Part shown: positions 53,114 through 61,407 of the stretch, piece after piece
Position numbering within the stretch: the stretch's first letter is position 1
Layout: each line of letters opens with the position of its first letter
NCBI GenBank assembly: GCA_946406275.1
Contig: CAMJJZ010000001.1
Location: 1-64,000 of the forward strand
Length of the DNA: 64,000 bases
Reading direction: 5' to 3'
Source: an uncultured Bacteroidales bacterium
Lineage (GTDB): Bacteria; Bacteroidota; Bacteroidia; Bacteroidales; UBA932
The notes under the pieces: model-generated
Seen by the model: only the letters and a program-made list of their open reading frames with translations
Databases searched by the model: none
Told to the model about the DNA's origin: nothing
Position numbers and translations under genes: made by a program

Positions 53114-53923
53114 GTTTATGTCAATCGTATATTCAGTATAGCAGTGTGTGTCCGGGCGGCCGCTCACAAATAGATAATCGATATGCTTTTCCTCAGTATA
53201 CTGTCCTCCAGCAAAGAAATATAATACGTATTTCTTTCCCTCGACAGTTAAAGCTGTTTTAATAGAGGATAGAGAGGCATAGTAGGGAGAAGAAAAATAC
53301 ATTGTAGTGGATTCTCCTGCCTTGACTTTTTTCCTTGAGCCCACAGATTCTAGAGTGATTTGTACATCCAGATTATTATTAAACCGAATCTGCGAATCAG
53401 GCCAGTCTGAAATAGCGCCTCCAGGAATAAGATTAACCGGAGACAGGCTCACTTCCTTTATCTCCAACCAGGGGCAGATTGTGTTGTCCGATGGCGTCAG
53501 GATGAAGCTAAGCGGCACGATTTCTCCTTGCTTGTTGCCTTTATTCGCAAAGTGTCCGCTGATATCTACGGTGATATCTTGTTCCTTGATTTTAGCGAGA
53601 GACATTGTATACTTGGCTCCAACTCCTTTTTGTAGAATTGTGAAATTGTTAGCCGAACCAGTAATTCTTATGCGGGGAATGTCAATAATGATGACATTAA
53701 GGTCGCCCCATGAGTAATAAATATAAAGCGATATGCTATTCTTTGACAAATAGTTTATAGATGCGTACGCTTCGTTTGGACGAAGCGTTTCTGTATTATC
53801 CCCATTGAACGCACCTTCGCTTGATGTGATGTACAACGTTCTCTGAGCATCATCCTTAATGAACTGTTTCGAGCAGCACGTGCAAACCACAGAAAGAATA
53901 GCAAATACAATTAGTTTTTTCAT
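53093..53923 (-). CDS. Small lipoprotein of island cassette 2, function unknown
   Basis: The start is at 53923, where MKKLIVFAILSVVCTCC is an SPII signal and the ATG overlaps the metallopeptidase stop (ATGA, 53920-53923). About 276 residues. It is a diverged paralogue of the 50462 protein, aligning along its whole length (RTLYITSSEGAFNGD, DITVDISGHF, LTPSDNTICPWLEIKEVSLSPV, EYTIDINQ) with many substitutions. It is predicted to be beta-rich, with no motif I recognise. Translational coupling to the metallopeptidase argues for a functional pair. The last codons (SLPK and stop) are retained as a relic in cassette 3 at 55673-55693. Confidence 0.75.
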   Translation of the reverse strand: MKKLIVFAILSVVCTCCSKQFIKDDAQRTLYITSSEGAFNGDNTETLRPNEAYASINYLSKNSISLYIYYSWGDLNVIIIDIPRIRITGSANNFTILQKGVGAKYTMSLAKIKEQDITVDISGHFANKGNKQGEIVPLSFILTPSDNTICPWLEIKEVSLSPVNLIPGGAISDWPDSQIRFNNNLDVQITLESVGSRKKVKAGESTTMYFSSPYYASLSSIKTALTVEGKKYVLYFFAGGQYTEEKHIDYLFVSGRPDTHCYTEYTIDINQDSLPK

Positions 53924-55548
53924 CGCGGATTGTTTAAGTTGTTTGAAAGCCAGTAATAGTAACAATCAAGATAATCGTCAATATAATCTCCCCCCGTGTG
54001 AGCATTATATGTATTTATCTTATTGCAAACGGATTGATAAGTAACGCATTCATCAATAATATCACGAACAAGACTATGTCCCTGAAGGAAATAGAACGGG
54101 TCATACAAATAAGAAGTGCTTAATGAATACTGATTATAATCGTCAACAAGATCAACAAATATAGGAGAATAATTGTTAGAAGATAAATAGGACCAATACT
54201 GGCGGCCTTGACCGGTGAAATCATAGGATGGTATATATCCATTTGAGATATAATAATCCCGTCCAATATGCCAACTGGCAAAAGAGCCAAAAGACTCAAC
54301 CATCAGTTGAAACCATCTAGATGTCTCCCATAGGTTATTAAAAGTCGCTCCACCAATCCTGTTATAATGGGCATAATGACCGAGTTCATGAAGTGCTGCA
54401 AAAAACAAATTACGGCGGTCTGAGCCCGAACGAAGTTTAATGAAAGGAGGGGTTAAATTACACTCAAATCGTCCGTCAGAGGTTATGGTATTGTCAATAG
54501 CAATTCTTATTTGATCGAAGCCCTGGGGGTTCCACGGAGACAATAGGGACAAATCATTATAGAAAGTGTAAGCAGCGCCCTGGGCGGCAAGTGCTGCCGT
54601 TGCTGGTAATTGAATCATCTCAACCTCGGCAGATGAGTTGTTAAAGGAGGATGCGGCTCCAAGGCAAATACAAAGCGCACTCGTGGGATTATTAGATGTG
54701 ACAATCCAGTTTGAAGATTTTAAAACGGCATACACGTAACCATATGTCAAGTCTGCGGGTATAGAAAAGTTGCCATTAGCGTCAGTCGTGTCTGTATAAG
54801 TCACGGCCGGATGTATTTCTATTCTAGTTCCTTGAAGAGGGACATATTCGTTAAGAAAATCATCAAATACTGAAAGATTACACATCCTGAATCCTGTTCG
54901 ATTCATCGATGGGTGCAGCACTTCGTTTTCTAGAGATGTCAAAACACTTGCCGGCAGATTATTGCCGCAACTGTTTGAATAATCGGGTACAAAGACCTTG
55001 TACACCTCATCATAGTCGATAGAATGGGGAATAACAAGATTAACAGGCCAATAAACGTAGAGAGTTGGAATAATTACTGTTGCTGTACAGCCCGTGTCAA
55101 TGTCGCACTCTGAAGTCACCTCTTCCTCAGGACAATTATATGCGGTTTCCGCAAAAGAATTATAACCTTCATAGCCGAACGGTATGTATCGAACCATTAA
55201 CAATTGATTCTGCTCAATGCTCCTCTGCTGCTTCTCGTCCTTTGGCCGTATAATCAAAGCCCGATGCGTAGGCTTAAGTTTTAGACCTGCAATAAAACCA
55301 TTATTCCTTGAGTCTTTAGACAAACTATCGTATGCGGCCTGAAAAATCGCCAAAGAGTATTTGTCTTCGTATGGAAAGATGTTCATTTGTATGCGGTCAT
55401 CCCAAACGGCCGCATCAAGATCACTCTTTGTGATTATTGGATATCTCCGCATCAGTTGCGGAGAGTTTGTCTCTGGCTGAAAATGCTCAGAACAAGACAA
55501 AACTATAATAGTGGCTATTAAAAACCAAAGATACCGATGCGAATTCAT
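53920..55548 (-). CDS. HELGH metallopeptidase lipoprotein, cassette 2
   Basis: The start is at 55548, at the same SPII signal as cassette 1. About 542 residues. Residues 1-214 and the upstream DNA are identical to cassette 1. From the NRTGF/NRTGY segment onward the two differ steadily while keeping the same plan: a carboxypeptidase-regulatory-like domain, HELGHYAHYNRIG as zinc site, a downstream Glu in VESFGSFASWH, and the end DDYLDCYYYWLSNNLNNPR. The C-terminus is longer by a few residues. All presumed zinc ligands are kept, so both copies should be active, perhaps on different targets. AT-rich, like the rest of the island. Confidence 0.72.
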   Translation of the reverse strand: MNSHRYLWFLIATIIVLSCSEHFQPETNSPQLMRRYPIITKSDLDAAVWDDRIQMNIFPYEDKYSLAIFQAAYDSLSKDSRNNGFIAGLKLKPTHRALIIRPKDEKQQRSIEQNQLLMVRYIPFGYEGYNSFAETAYNCPEEEVTSECDIDTGCTATVIIPTLYVYWPVNLVIPHSIDYDEVYKVFVPDYSNSCGNNLPASVLTSLENEVLHPSMNRTGFRMCNLSVFDDFLNEYVPLQGTRIEIHPAVTYTDTTDANGNFSIPADLTYGYVYAVLKSSNWIVTSNNPTSALCICLGAASSFNNSSAEVEMIQLPATAALAAQGAAYTFYNDLSLLSPWNPQGFDQIRIAIDNTITSDGRFECNLTPPFIKLRSGSDRRNLFFAALHELGHYAHYNRIGGATFNNLWETSRWFQLMVESFGSFASWHIGRDYYISNGYIPSYDFTGQGRQYWSYLSSNNYSPIFVDLVDDYNQYSLSTSYLYDPFYFLQGHSLVRDIIDECVTYQSVCNKINTYNAHTGGDYIDDYLDCYYYWLSNNLNNPR

Positions 55549-55640
55549 TTTTTTGTAAAGATAAGAATAAGATTTGAACAAAGGAATAACAGCAGAGCAT
55601 ATCTATCGTTTTATATAGTATGACGAAAGGGGACTGTGTG

Positions 55641-55667
55641 AAACTGCCACACATAAGCAATACCCGG
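55641..55667. repeat. 27-bp junction repeat, copy 3
   Basis: Third identical copy of the 27 bases first seen at 50409, upstream of the cassette 2 metallopeptidase gene and at the left edge of the rearranged cassette 3. Confidence 0.9.
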
Positions 55668-55672
55668 CTTTC

Positions 55673-55693
55673 CTATTTTGGGAGAGAATCCTG
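55673..55693 (-). pseudogene. Relic of the 3' end of a cassette lipoprotein gene
   Basis: These 21 bases equal the last codons and stop of the 53093 gene (53093-53113) and sit downstream of the unrelated 55719 ORF. Together with the intact signal-peptide end in the 56423 ORF they show that a lipoprotein gene once lay here and lost its middle. Confidence 0.75.
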
Positions 55694-55718
55694 TGTGGCC
55701 TTCCCTATAAGGGAACAG

Positions 55719-56423
55719 TTACATTTTAAAGGTATAATCGTCTATATATTTAACTATTTTGGGGTAATCTATTAGGAGAAAATTGTCAAATAATAAATCT
55801 CCTTGTACGCGACAACTGTTCAATTCATTTTCAATAAATAGAACAATACTCTGATATGATGCGGGATCAACGATTTTAGTGAGAATAAGCCATTCGGCTA
55901 CCAAACTGAAGGATAATCCGCGCCAATTAATCTTCCAAAAGTTAATGCCATTATTAATAGTTGGATGAACGTATACCCAGTACATTGATTCAAGGCTGGA
56001 CAGACTCTCAAAAAAATAACCTGCTGTATCACAAATAATAGTGCGTATTCTTTGGTAATCTTCGTCAAAACCATCTCCGGACCTCAAAAAATCAATAGAA
56101 TAATTTATATAATTACCATTCATATCGTTTTTCCAAATCATTGTTGGTCGTGGTATTCTCGGTTTGGGTAAACTGGGGAAAAGACCTTCGCAACTGTGAA
56201 GAATATCAAAACGCCTTGAAATGATTGGTTGAAGATATAGTGATAGCTCACTATCTCGTTGTATATCAACGCTAGTATAACCTTCAAGAATGATTTGAAA
56301 CCACCCCAGGTTATCTGTTTTTTTTAGAGAGAAAGCGTTGGTTTTAGTGCTAAAGCCTGATAATTCCGGTTCTTTCCCAAGACGATGAAGAACCATTCGT
56401 TTAATATCTTGATTAGTAAACAT
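55719..56423 (-). CDS. Unknown 234-residue protein in rearranged cassette 3
   Basis: A soluble-looking protein with no signal peptide or membrane segment. Its N-terminal portion (MFTNQDIKRMVLHRLGKEP, then GFSTKTNAFSLKKTDNLGWFQIILEG) has a layout loosely like DUF4304-type or immunity-like proteins, but I cannot assign it. The remainder is mixed alpha/beta and rich in Ile, Tyr and Trp. Its start codon (56423) shares a base with the stop of the preceding 130-residue gene, so the two are coupled. It is flanked by remnants of the cassette lipoprotein gene: the signal-peptide region upstream and the final codons downstream. Strongly AT-rich. Cargo exchanged into the cassette by recombination is the simplest reading. 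Confidence 0.6.
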   Translation of the reverse strand: MFTNQDIKRMVLHRLGKEPELSGFSTKTNAFSLKKTDNLGWFQIILEGYTSVDIQRDSELSLYLQPIISRRFDILHSCEGLFPSLPKPRIPRPTMIWKNDMNGNYINYSIDFLRSGDGFDEDYQRIRTIICDTAGYFFESLSSLESMYWVYVHPTINNGINFWKINWRGLSFSLVAEWLILTKIVDPASYQSIVLFIENELNSCRVQGDLLFDNFLLIDYPKIVKYIDDYTFKM

Positions 56424-56773
56424 TACTTGTATTTATAATTAATAATATACTCCGATACTTTGATGTACTCGTCCTTTAATTTATTAGAGTTAACTTCAAA
56501 GTATTGATTCCCTTCGTTTACATTCTTTTGTGCCGCTCTTTGTCCTTTTGACAACTTGCTCTTTGGAGACAGCTTATACTCAGTTATTTTATAAGAATTA
56601 TTTGATGGCATATACTCAATCATATCGGCTATGGTTTTATTACCGTTTATACTACCTTTGCCATTCATCGGAGTTAACTTGATATGAGATACAATCTCGG
56701 GATTCACGGATGGCTTATTCGAGCAGCACGTACAAACCATAACTAGCATTGCAAATATTAATAGTTTTTTCAT
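56423..56773 (-). CDS. Chimeric short lipoprotein in cassette 3
   Basis: The start is at 56773 (MKKLLIFAMLVMVCTCC, SPII signal). About 116 residues. The first 23 residues are identical to those of the cassette 1 lipoprotein at 50462; at SVNPEIV the sequence switches to an unrelated, Lys/Asn-rich, hydrophilic body (SPKSKLSKGQRAAQKNVN) with no family I know. Its stop shares one base with the start of the 55719 gene. The chimera suggests that a conserved secretion signal has been joined to a new body. If expressed it would be an acylated envelope protein; a paired role with the 234-residue protein, such as exported effector with cytoplasmic protector, is speculative. Confidence 0.6.
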   Translation of the reverse strand: MKKLLIFAMLVMVCTCCSNKPSVNPEIVSHIKLTPMNGKGSINGNKTIADMIEYMPSNNSYKITEYKLSPKSKLSKGQRAAQKNVNEGNQYFEVNSNKLKDEYIKVSEYIINYKYK

Positions 56774-56860
56774 AGTAATCTGATTTAGTTGTTTAAAAGC
56801 CAGTAATAGTAACAATCAAGGTAATCGTCAACATAATCTCCTCCAATGTGAGCATTATAT
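56709..56860. repeat. 152-bp repeat of the cassette 1 signal-peptide junction
   Basis: Matches 51255-51406 with two mismatches. It covers the lipoprotein signal-peptide codons, the 11-base gap and the last 25 codons of the metallopeptidase gene. The match stops at 56860, defining the right edge of the island. Confidence 0.92.
56785..56860 (-). pseudogene. 3' remnant of a third metallopeptidase gene
   Basis: About 25 codons equal to the end of the 51331 gene (HIGGDYVDDYLDCYYYWLLNN) with the same stop codon, but no upstream portion: 15 bases to the right is the stop of the GH123 gene. The rest of the third metallopeptidase copy has been deleted. Confidence 0.85.
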
Positions 56861-56875
56861 ACCTATGCACGCATT

Positions 56876-58717
56876 TTAAAATGCCGGGGCGGGGTCGCCG
56901 TTCTGGACAGCCTTGGAAAGAGTGCGGACTTTTTCACGCATTGAGGCTGCTTCTTTTACCATGCTGCTTTTGAGTGACGATATGGCGGCATCTGCGGCAG
57001 CGGCATACTCCGGGTGCGATTTCCTGATGCAGTTCAGCTTTTCCGTGTTGCGCATTCCCTCACATAACTTCTCGAAACGCGGGGTGCTCTGTGCCTTCAT
57101 ATCCGGAGAATCCCTGAAGTCCGGATAAATCAGATAGCAGTCTCCGGGATAACAAGTTGTATGGAGCGTCCCGAAGATGGGCTCTTCGTCATACTTGTTG
57201 AGGGCCCAGCGCATAACTCCGTCCATCCCGTATTTCTTGGCCTCATACACGGCATAAGCCGCTTCTGCAGGCTGGTTGGTGGACGACATCTTTCCGCTGC
57301 CACAGGAATACAGTGTGGTCTGAAGGCCTTTTGCCCTCCTGCTTTCGGCCAGGGATTTTGCATCTGACGGCCGGGCATTTTCCCAGATTGATACATCGTA
57401 CATCCGGTCATACAAAGGCTCCACTTCCTTGCCGTTCACGGCGCCGCCCACCTTCAGTTGTACCCCCTTGGAGTTGGTAATGCCTTCGGCCGCTTCCACC
57501 AGCGCCAGTGTTACGTCGTATAGACGCTCGTCCATATAAAGGACGGCCATATCAAACCAGCCCTTTTCTTCCAGATGGGCGGCAAGGTCTGTGAGGAAGG
57601 CGTGCGTTGTTGTTCTCCAGCGTTCTTCCCAAGGCTGTGCGCTTAGTTTGTTGGTTACCTCTCCGGTTGCCTCGTCAAGGTATACGAAGCCCCAACCCAC
57701 TCCGGTGTGATAGAACAGGTCTATCTGCCTGTTTATTCCGTGCTTGAGGTTGAGCTCCACATAATAGTCCATATCCGTGTAGTCCCACTCATAGGTGCCG
57801 TCCGTCTTCAGTTTCCACTTTATCATAGATGGCGTGGCACACGGCAAACGGCTGTTGTCCGGTCCTTCAACCGTCTGTACGCTTATTGCGTTGCCGCCGG
57901 CCTTGTGGTATAGTTCGAGTTCGCTTTCCAGCCCTGCTTGATACTTGGGATCCAGCCGTACATAATACAGGGAGAAAGGATTGGTATCCTGCCTTTCCGG
58001 CGTAGTGAATTTGAAATACTCCACATTTGTCTTTCCGGAGTAGTAACGGTTGGAGGCGAAAGGCGTTTCCCACAGGTCAAGGAAGGTCTCCCAATCCTCC
58101 GGGTCTGGCAGCGTGAAGTTGAATACCTCAAGCTCGTACTTGAAGACCACCAGGGGAGTGCCGCCAGAAACCAGTGACAATTCTCCCTTGTACATACCTG
58201 CCGGAGTACTTTCGGGAACATAAATGTCCACCCAGGCTGAATACAGTTTCCCCGCTTCAAAATCAATGGTTGTGTTGCGGGTGATTATGTCATATATGTC
58301 ATAGTCTATATTCGGGTAGGCCTCCGACTTGGAGTGGACTGCATGCAGCCATCCCGCCGATACATTATCCTTGGAGATAACTGCACCGTTTTCACTTGCA
58401 AAATCAGATATCTTGATACTGACTCCGGGGAAGCCCTCTTCCAGGGTGAGTATGTCCAACCTGCTGCCCGCGTGGTCGTTTTTCCAAGCGCTGCCCTGCC
58501 ATAGGCGGCTCTCTTTATAGACTCCTGCCGATGCGGTGGACAATACCCTGTTGTACTGCTTAGGGTCCAGCAACTGGTCTCCATCAGTTACCATAGCCCA
58601 TACTGCTGATTCTTCCGTCTCTGGCCCGGGGACCGGCTCCGGGTTCTCACCTTCTTTTACAGGGGCGCACCTGCAAGAAACCAGAAGCGACAAAAAGAGA
58701 ATGCCGATATACTTCAT
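56876..58717 (-). CDS. GH123/DUF4091 family beta-N-acetylgalactosaminidase-like lipoprotein
   Basis: 613 residues with an SPII signal ending LVSC (Cys15; a second Cys at 17). An N-terminal beta-sandwich (about 35-200, ending VFKYELEVFNFTLPDPEDW) precedes a TIM barrel carrying VLYMDERLYD, where Asp396-Glu397 fits the neighbouring-group Asp-Glu pair of GH123. It also has DVSIWENARPSDAKS and the TTLYSCGSGK and MRWALNKYDEEP segments typical of DUF4091. Characterised GH123 enzymes release beta-GalNAc from glycolipid-type glycans by substrate-assisted catalysis. This gene ends the leftward operon DUF4832-SdiA-like-GH27-phosphoesterase-GH123; the AT-rich island begins right after its stop. Confidence 0.82.
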   Translation of the reverse strand: MKYIGILFLSLLVSCRCAPVKEGENPEPVPGPETEESAVWAMVTDGDQLLDPKQYNRVLSTASAGVYKESRLWQGSAWKNDHAGSRLDILTLEEGFPGVSIKISDFASENGAVISKDNVSAGWLHAVHSKSEAYPNIDYDIYDIITRNTTIDFEAGKLYSAWVDIYVPESTPAGMYKGELSLVSGGTPLVVFKYELEVFNFTLPDPEDWETFLDLWETPFASNRYYSGKTNVEYFKFTTPERQDTNPFSLYYVRLDPKYQAGLESELELYHKAGGNAISVQTVEGPDNSRLPCATPSMIKWKLKTDGTYEWDYTDMDYYVELNLKHGINRQIDLFYHTGVGWGFVYLDEATGEVTNKLSAQPWEERWRTTTHAFLTDLAAHLEEKGWFDMAVLYMDERLYDVTLALVEAAEGITNSKGVQLKVGGAVNGKEVEPLYDRMYDVSIWENARPSDAKSLAESRRAKGLQTTLYSCGSGKMSSTNQPAEAAYAVYEAKKYGMDGVMRWALNKYDEEPIFGTLHTTCYPGDCYLIYPDFRDSPDMKAQSTPRFEKLCEGMRNTEKLNCIRKSHPEYAAAADAAISSLKSSMVKEAASMREKVRTLSKAVQNGDPAPAF

Positions 58718-58731
58718 ATTAAGGTAGACGA

Positions 58732-60072
58732 TTATCTTTTATGGCGGCGAGGGCCGAATGTATGCTCCCCGCACACAGTTCCGTTATAAGCGTTGTGCAC
58801 GGTGATATGAAGCGCACCCGCCTTGACTTCTCCCTCTATGACCGTAGGGAAACTGCTGTCGTTCAATGAGCATCCGCCGCCCACTATCTGGGCCCAGCCC
58901 TGGCCGGTGTCCGACGCCGGATCAAAGCGGTAACGGTGCTGATGGGCTGTTATGAGCACCTGGCAGCCCGCTTTCTGAAGTATGGGGCCCCAGAGGCGGG
59001 AACAGGTTCTCTGCCACGCAGCCCAGTTGTGCTTGTAGCCGGGAGCGGTGTCCGCCGGAGCTATGTCTCCGGGATTCTCGTCCGGACGGGGATCGAAAAG
59101 CGGGATATGACAGAACGCAACCAGATATGGGGCCGATGAAATGTCTTTCCGTTTGAGCGTATCCCTCAGCCATACGGCCTGGGCTTCCCTGTACGGGCCG
59201 CTGTTGAAGAGCCCGGCAAATATGGGGTTTGAATCCAGTTTGTCCTCTGCGGTATCAAGGCCGATGAGGGCCACATCACCCATCCTTACGGCGAAGTTCC
59301 TGCCCAGATCCCAATCCCGGGAGGGACGCTCTTCCGGCTGCCGGTACATCCACACGTTTTCCAGGTGCCGGTTTGCCCAACCACGGTTGTCGTGGTTGCC
59401 CGGACAGAAGAAATAAGGAATGCGGGCGCCGTAGTCCGTACGCTCAATTTCCGGCTGCAGGAATATCTTCATCTGAGCCTCAATGGTCTCTTCCGTGTTG
59501 GAGGCATCTCCGTTCCATATGACGCAGGACGGAGCAATCTGCTGCACTTTTTCTATTGCCCTGGAGAAAACATCCCACTGTACGTGGGTGTCATTGATTA
59601 CACAGAAATGGGCACGGGCCTTCTTTCCAGCAGTGGTGAATGAATACACTGTGGGGTCTTCCTCATTGCCGATGATTTTCATATCATAGCCGCCTCCGTA
59701 GTGGATGCGGTCTGCCCCGATGCGGTAATAATAGGTGGTGGCCGGCTTGAGGCCGGTGAGACGGACCTGGATAACCTTGTCCGATATATCGCAGAGCCGG
59801 TAGCCGCCGCACTTGACCTTCCTGGCATCACTCAGGTCCGGTTTTTCTCCTACCAGCACATAGCCGTTGGCCAGGGCGCTTACGGCAAATGCAACGCCCA
59901 TGGAAGTTTCTGCATAGTTCTCAAGCAGCGGGGCCGATGCAATCAGTCTGCCGGATTCCTCGGCCTTGGGTGCCGGAGTCTGTTCCGGAAACTCAAGCGC
60001 CTTTGCAAGGGGAGCTGATCCGGCCGCAAGTGCAATGGCGGCCGATCCTTTTAGAAAGTCCCTTCTTTTCAT
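58732..60072 (-). CDS. Tat-exported metallophosphoesterase
   Basis: 446 residues. The N-terminus MKRRDFLKGSAAIALAAG is a twin-arginine signal, unlike the SPII signals of almost all neighbours. A fibronectin-like domain of the purple acid phosphatase type (about 40-150, GLKPATTYYYRIG) precedes the calcineurin-like catalytic domain. Its metal motifs are NDTH (Asp161, His163), NGD (Asp189), GNHD (Asn226, His227), CHIP and TAHQHRY. It should hydrolyse phosphomonoesters or diesters outside the cytoplasm after folding with its metals inside. It lies 3 bases from GH27 and 14 from GH123, so it is expressed with exoglycosidases and may remove phosphate from the glycan or its fragments. Confidence 0.88.
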   Translation of the reverse strand: MKRRDFLKGSAAIALAAGSAPLAKALEFPEQTPAPKAEESGRLIASAPLLENYAETSMGVAFAVSALANGYVLVGEKPDLSDARKVKCGGYRLCDISDKVIQVRLTGLKPATTYYYRIGADRIHYGGGYDMKIIGNEEDPTVYSFTTAGKKARAHFCVINDTHVQWDVFSRAIEKVQQIAPSCVIWNGDASNTEETIEAQMKIFLQPEIERTDYGARIPYFFCPGNHDNRGWANRHLENVWMYRQPEERPSRDWDLGRNFAVRMGDVALIGLDTAEDKLDSNPIFAGLFNSGPYREAQAVWLRDTLKRKDISSAPYLVAFCHIPLFDPRPDENPGDIAPADTAPGYKHNWAAWQRTCSRLWGPILQKAGCQVLITAHQHRYRFDPASDTGQGWAQIVGGGCSLNDSSFPTVIEGEVKAGALHITVHNAYNGTVCGEHTFGPRRHKR

Positions 60073-60075
60073 CTC

Positions 60076-61389
60076 TTACTTGATTCTGAGTACCCTGCAG
60101 CCGTGGGATGGAATCCCTTCCAGTTTCACTTCTCCGGAGATTTTGAACTCATCCCCGCTCCATAGATCCTTGGCCTTTCCTTTCCCGTTAAGGCCTATGT
60201 CCGCAAGGGATACTGTGATGTCCCGGGGCTCTTTGGACAAGTTGAACACCGCCGTGTATACGCCGCCGCCCGGAGCATCTGAAACCACTACGAGTTCCTC
60301 CTTGTCCCGGCGAAGTTGCCTGGGCGAGCTGCCCTTCTGGTTCATCCGGATAATATCGGCATTGGTGAGCATTTTAAGTGTTTCTGGATCCATAGAAAGG
60401 ATGTCGCCTCCAAAAATGAGAGGGGAACGCACTATGGAGAAGAAACTCATTGTAGAGAGTTGCTCGTCGGGAGTAAGCCTTGTCTGCCTTGGAGGATTGT
60501 TGGAACCTCTGACGTTCAGTCTGCCAAGCGGAAGCATATCACAGTCCGGCCAGCAGCCTTCTCCGATATATGGATACCATTTCTCGTGGACTTCCATGAT
60601 ATGCTCTATCTGGAACCAGTGGTCCCATACGTCATTTACTGTGCGCCACATATTGGCGTGGGCCTTAAGATGCGCGGCGGCCTCCACCGGAGTTTCTCCC
60701 GGTGAAGTGCTCAGGACCATAGGACGGCCGCAGGCCTCGATGGCATTCCGTATGAGTTCCACCTCGTCGTCGTGGTAGTAGGGGGCCGACAGGTCGTCGT
60801 ACTTCACAAAGTCCACGCCCCACTGGGCATAAAGCTCAAAGATGGAGTTGTAGTATTCCTGTGCGCCCGGCCGGGATGCCTCTACGGTAAGGCAGCCGTC
60901 GCTCCATTGGCATAGGTTCCGATCCGATGCAATCATATCGGCGGTTATTCCGGGAGCGCCCTTGATTGGAACCTTCTGCTCCACCATCCACCTTGGGATG
61001 CCTCTCATCTTGTGGAGGCCGAACTTCATACCTTTGGAGTGGACATAATCGGCAAGAGGTTTGAATCCCTGCCAGTTGGCCGATGAAGGGAAACGGTTGA
61101 TGGCCGGATATTCCCGTCCATATTCGTCTTTTATGCGCGGGATGCTGTCCGTAAGGGGAGAATTCCACGCTCCGTCTATCACCACGTACTCCCAGCCCAG
61201 AGGCAGAAGATTTTCTGCCATATAATCTGTTATATCCCTGATTTCCTGCTCATTTACCGTAACGCCATAAGCGTCCCAACTGTTCCATCCCATTGGAGGA
61301 GTAGGGGTGAGATCATGAAAATCTCCGGTCTTGTGCCCGCAGGCTAAAAGAGGCAGAAGAACAAACAGTGTGGTTAGTGTCTTATTCAT
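60076..61389 (-). CDS. Glycoside hydrolase family 27 alpha-galactosidase-like
   Basis: 437 residues with an SPII signal ending LLAC (Cys17). The TIM barrel begins with the GH27 signature TPPMGWNSWDAYG (29-42), then YVVIDGAW, the nucleophile in FVKYDDL (Asp198) and the probable acid/base in WRTVNDVWDHW (Asp253). A C-terminal beta-domain ends VLRIK. Family members remove alpha-galactose or alpha-N-acetylgalactosamine; the choice is not clear. It has its own -7 box (61408-61415) just after the upstream terminator and leads into the phosphoesterase and GH123 genes. Confidence 0.9.
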   Translation of the reverse strand: MNKTLTTLFVLLPLLACGHKTGDFHDLTPTPPMGWNSWDAYGVTVNEQEIRDITDYMAENLLPLGWEYVVIDGAWNSPLTDSIPRIKDEYGREYPAINRFPSSANWQGFKPLADYVHSKGMKFGLHKMRGIPRWMVEQKVPIKGAPGITADMIASDRNLCQWSDGCLTVEASRPGAQEYYNSIFELYAQWGVDFVKYDDLSAPYYHDDEVELIRNAIEACGRPMVLSTSPGETPVEAAAHLKAHANMWRTVNDVWDHWFQIEHIMEVHEKWYPYIGEGCWPDCDMLPLGRLNVRGSNNPPRQTRLTPDEQLSTMSFFSIVRSPLIFGGDILSMDPETLKMLTNADIIRMNQKGSSPRQLRRDKEELVVVSDAPGGGVYTAVFNLSKEPRDITVSLADIGLNGKGKAKDLWSGDEFKISGEVKLEGIPSHGCRVLRIK

Positions 61390-61407
61390 ATGTGTGGCTA
61401 TTTACCA

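Larger units (their letters stand above)
54907..55693. repeat. 787-bp direct repeat, copy B
   Basis: Exact partner of 52327-53113, offset 2580 bases. The right end (55693) falls in the last codons of a lost lipoprotein gene, after which cassette 3 contains unrelated sequence. Confidence 0.95.

Noticed and set aside
50436..56860. The AT-rich island as a complete transposon or integrative element
   Set aside because: No transposase, integrase, terminal inverted repeats or replication genes are visible; only direct junction repeats.
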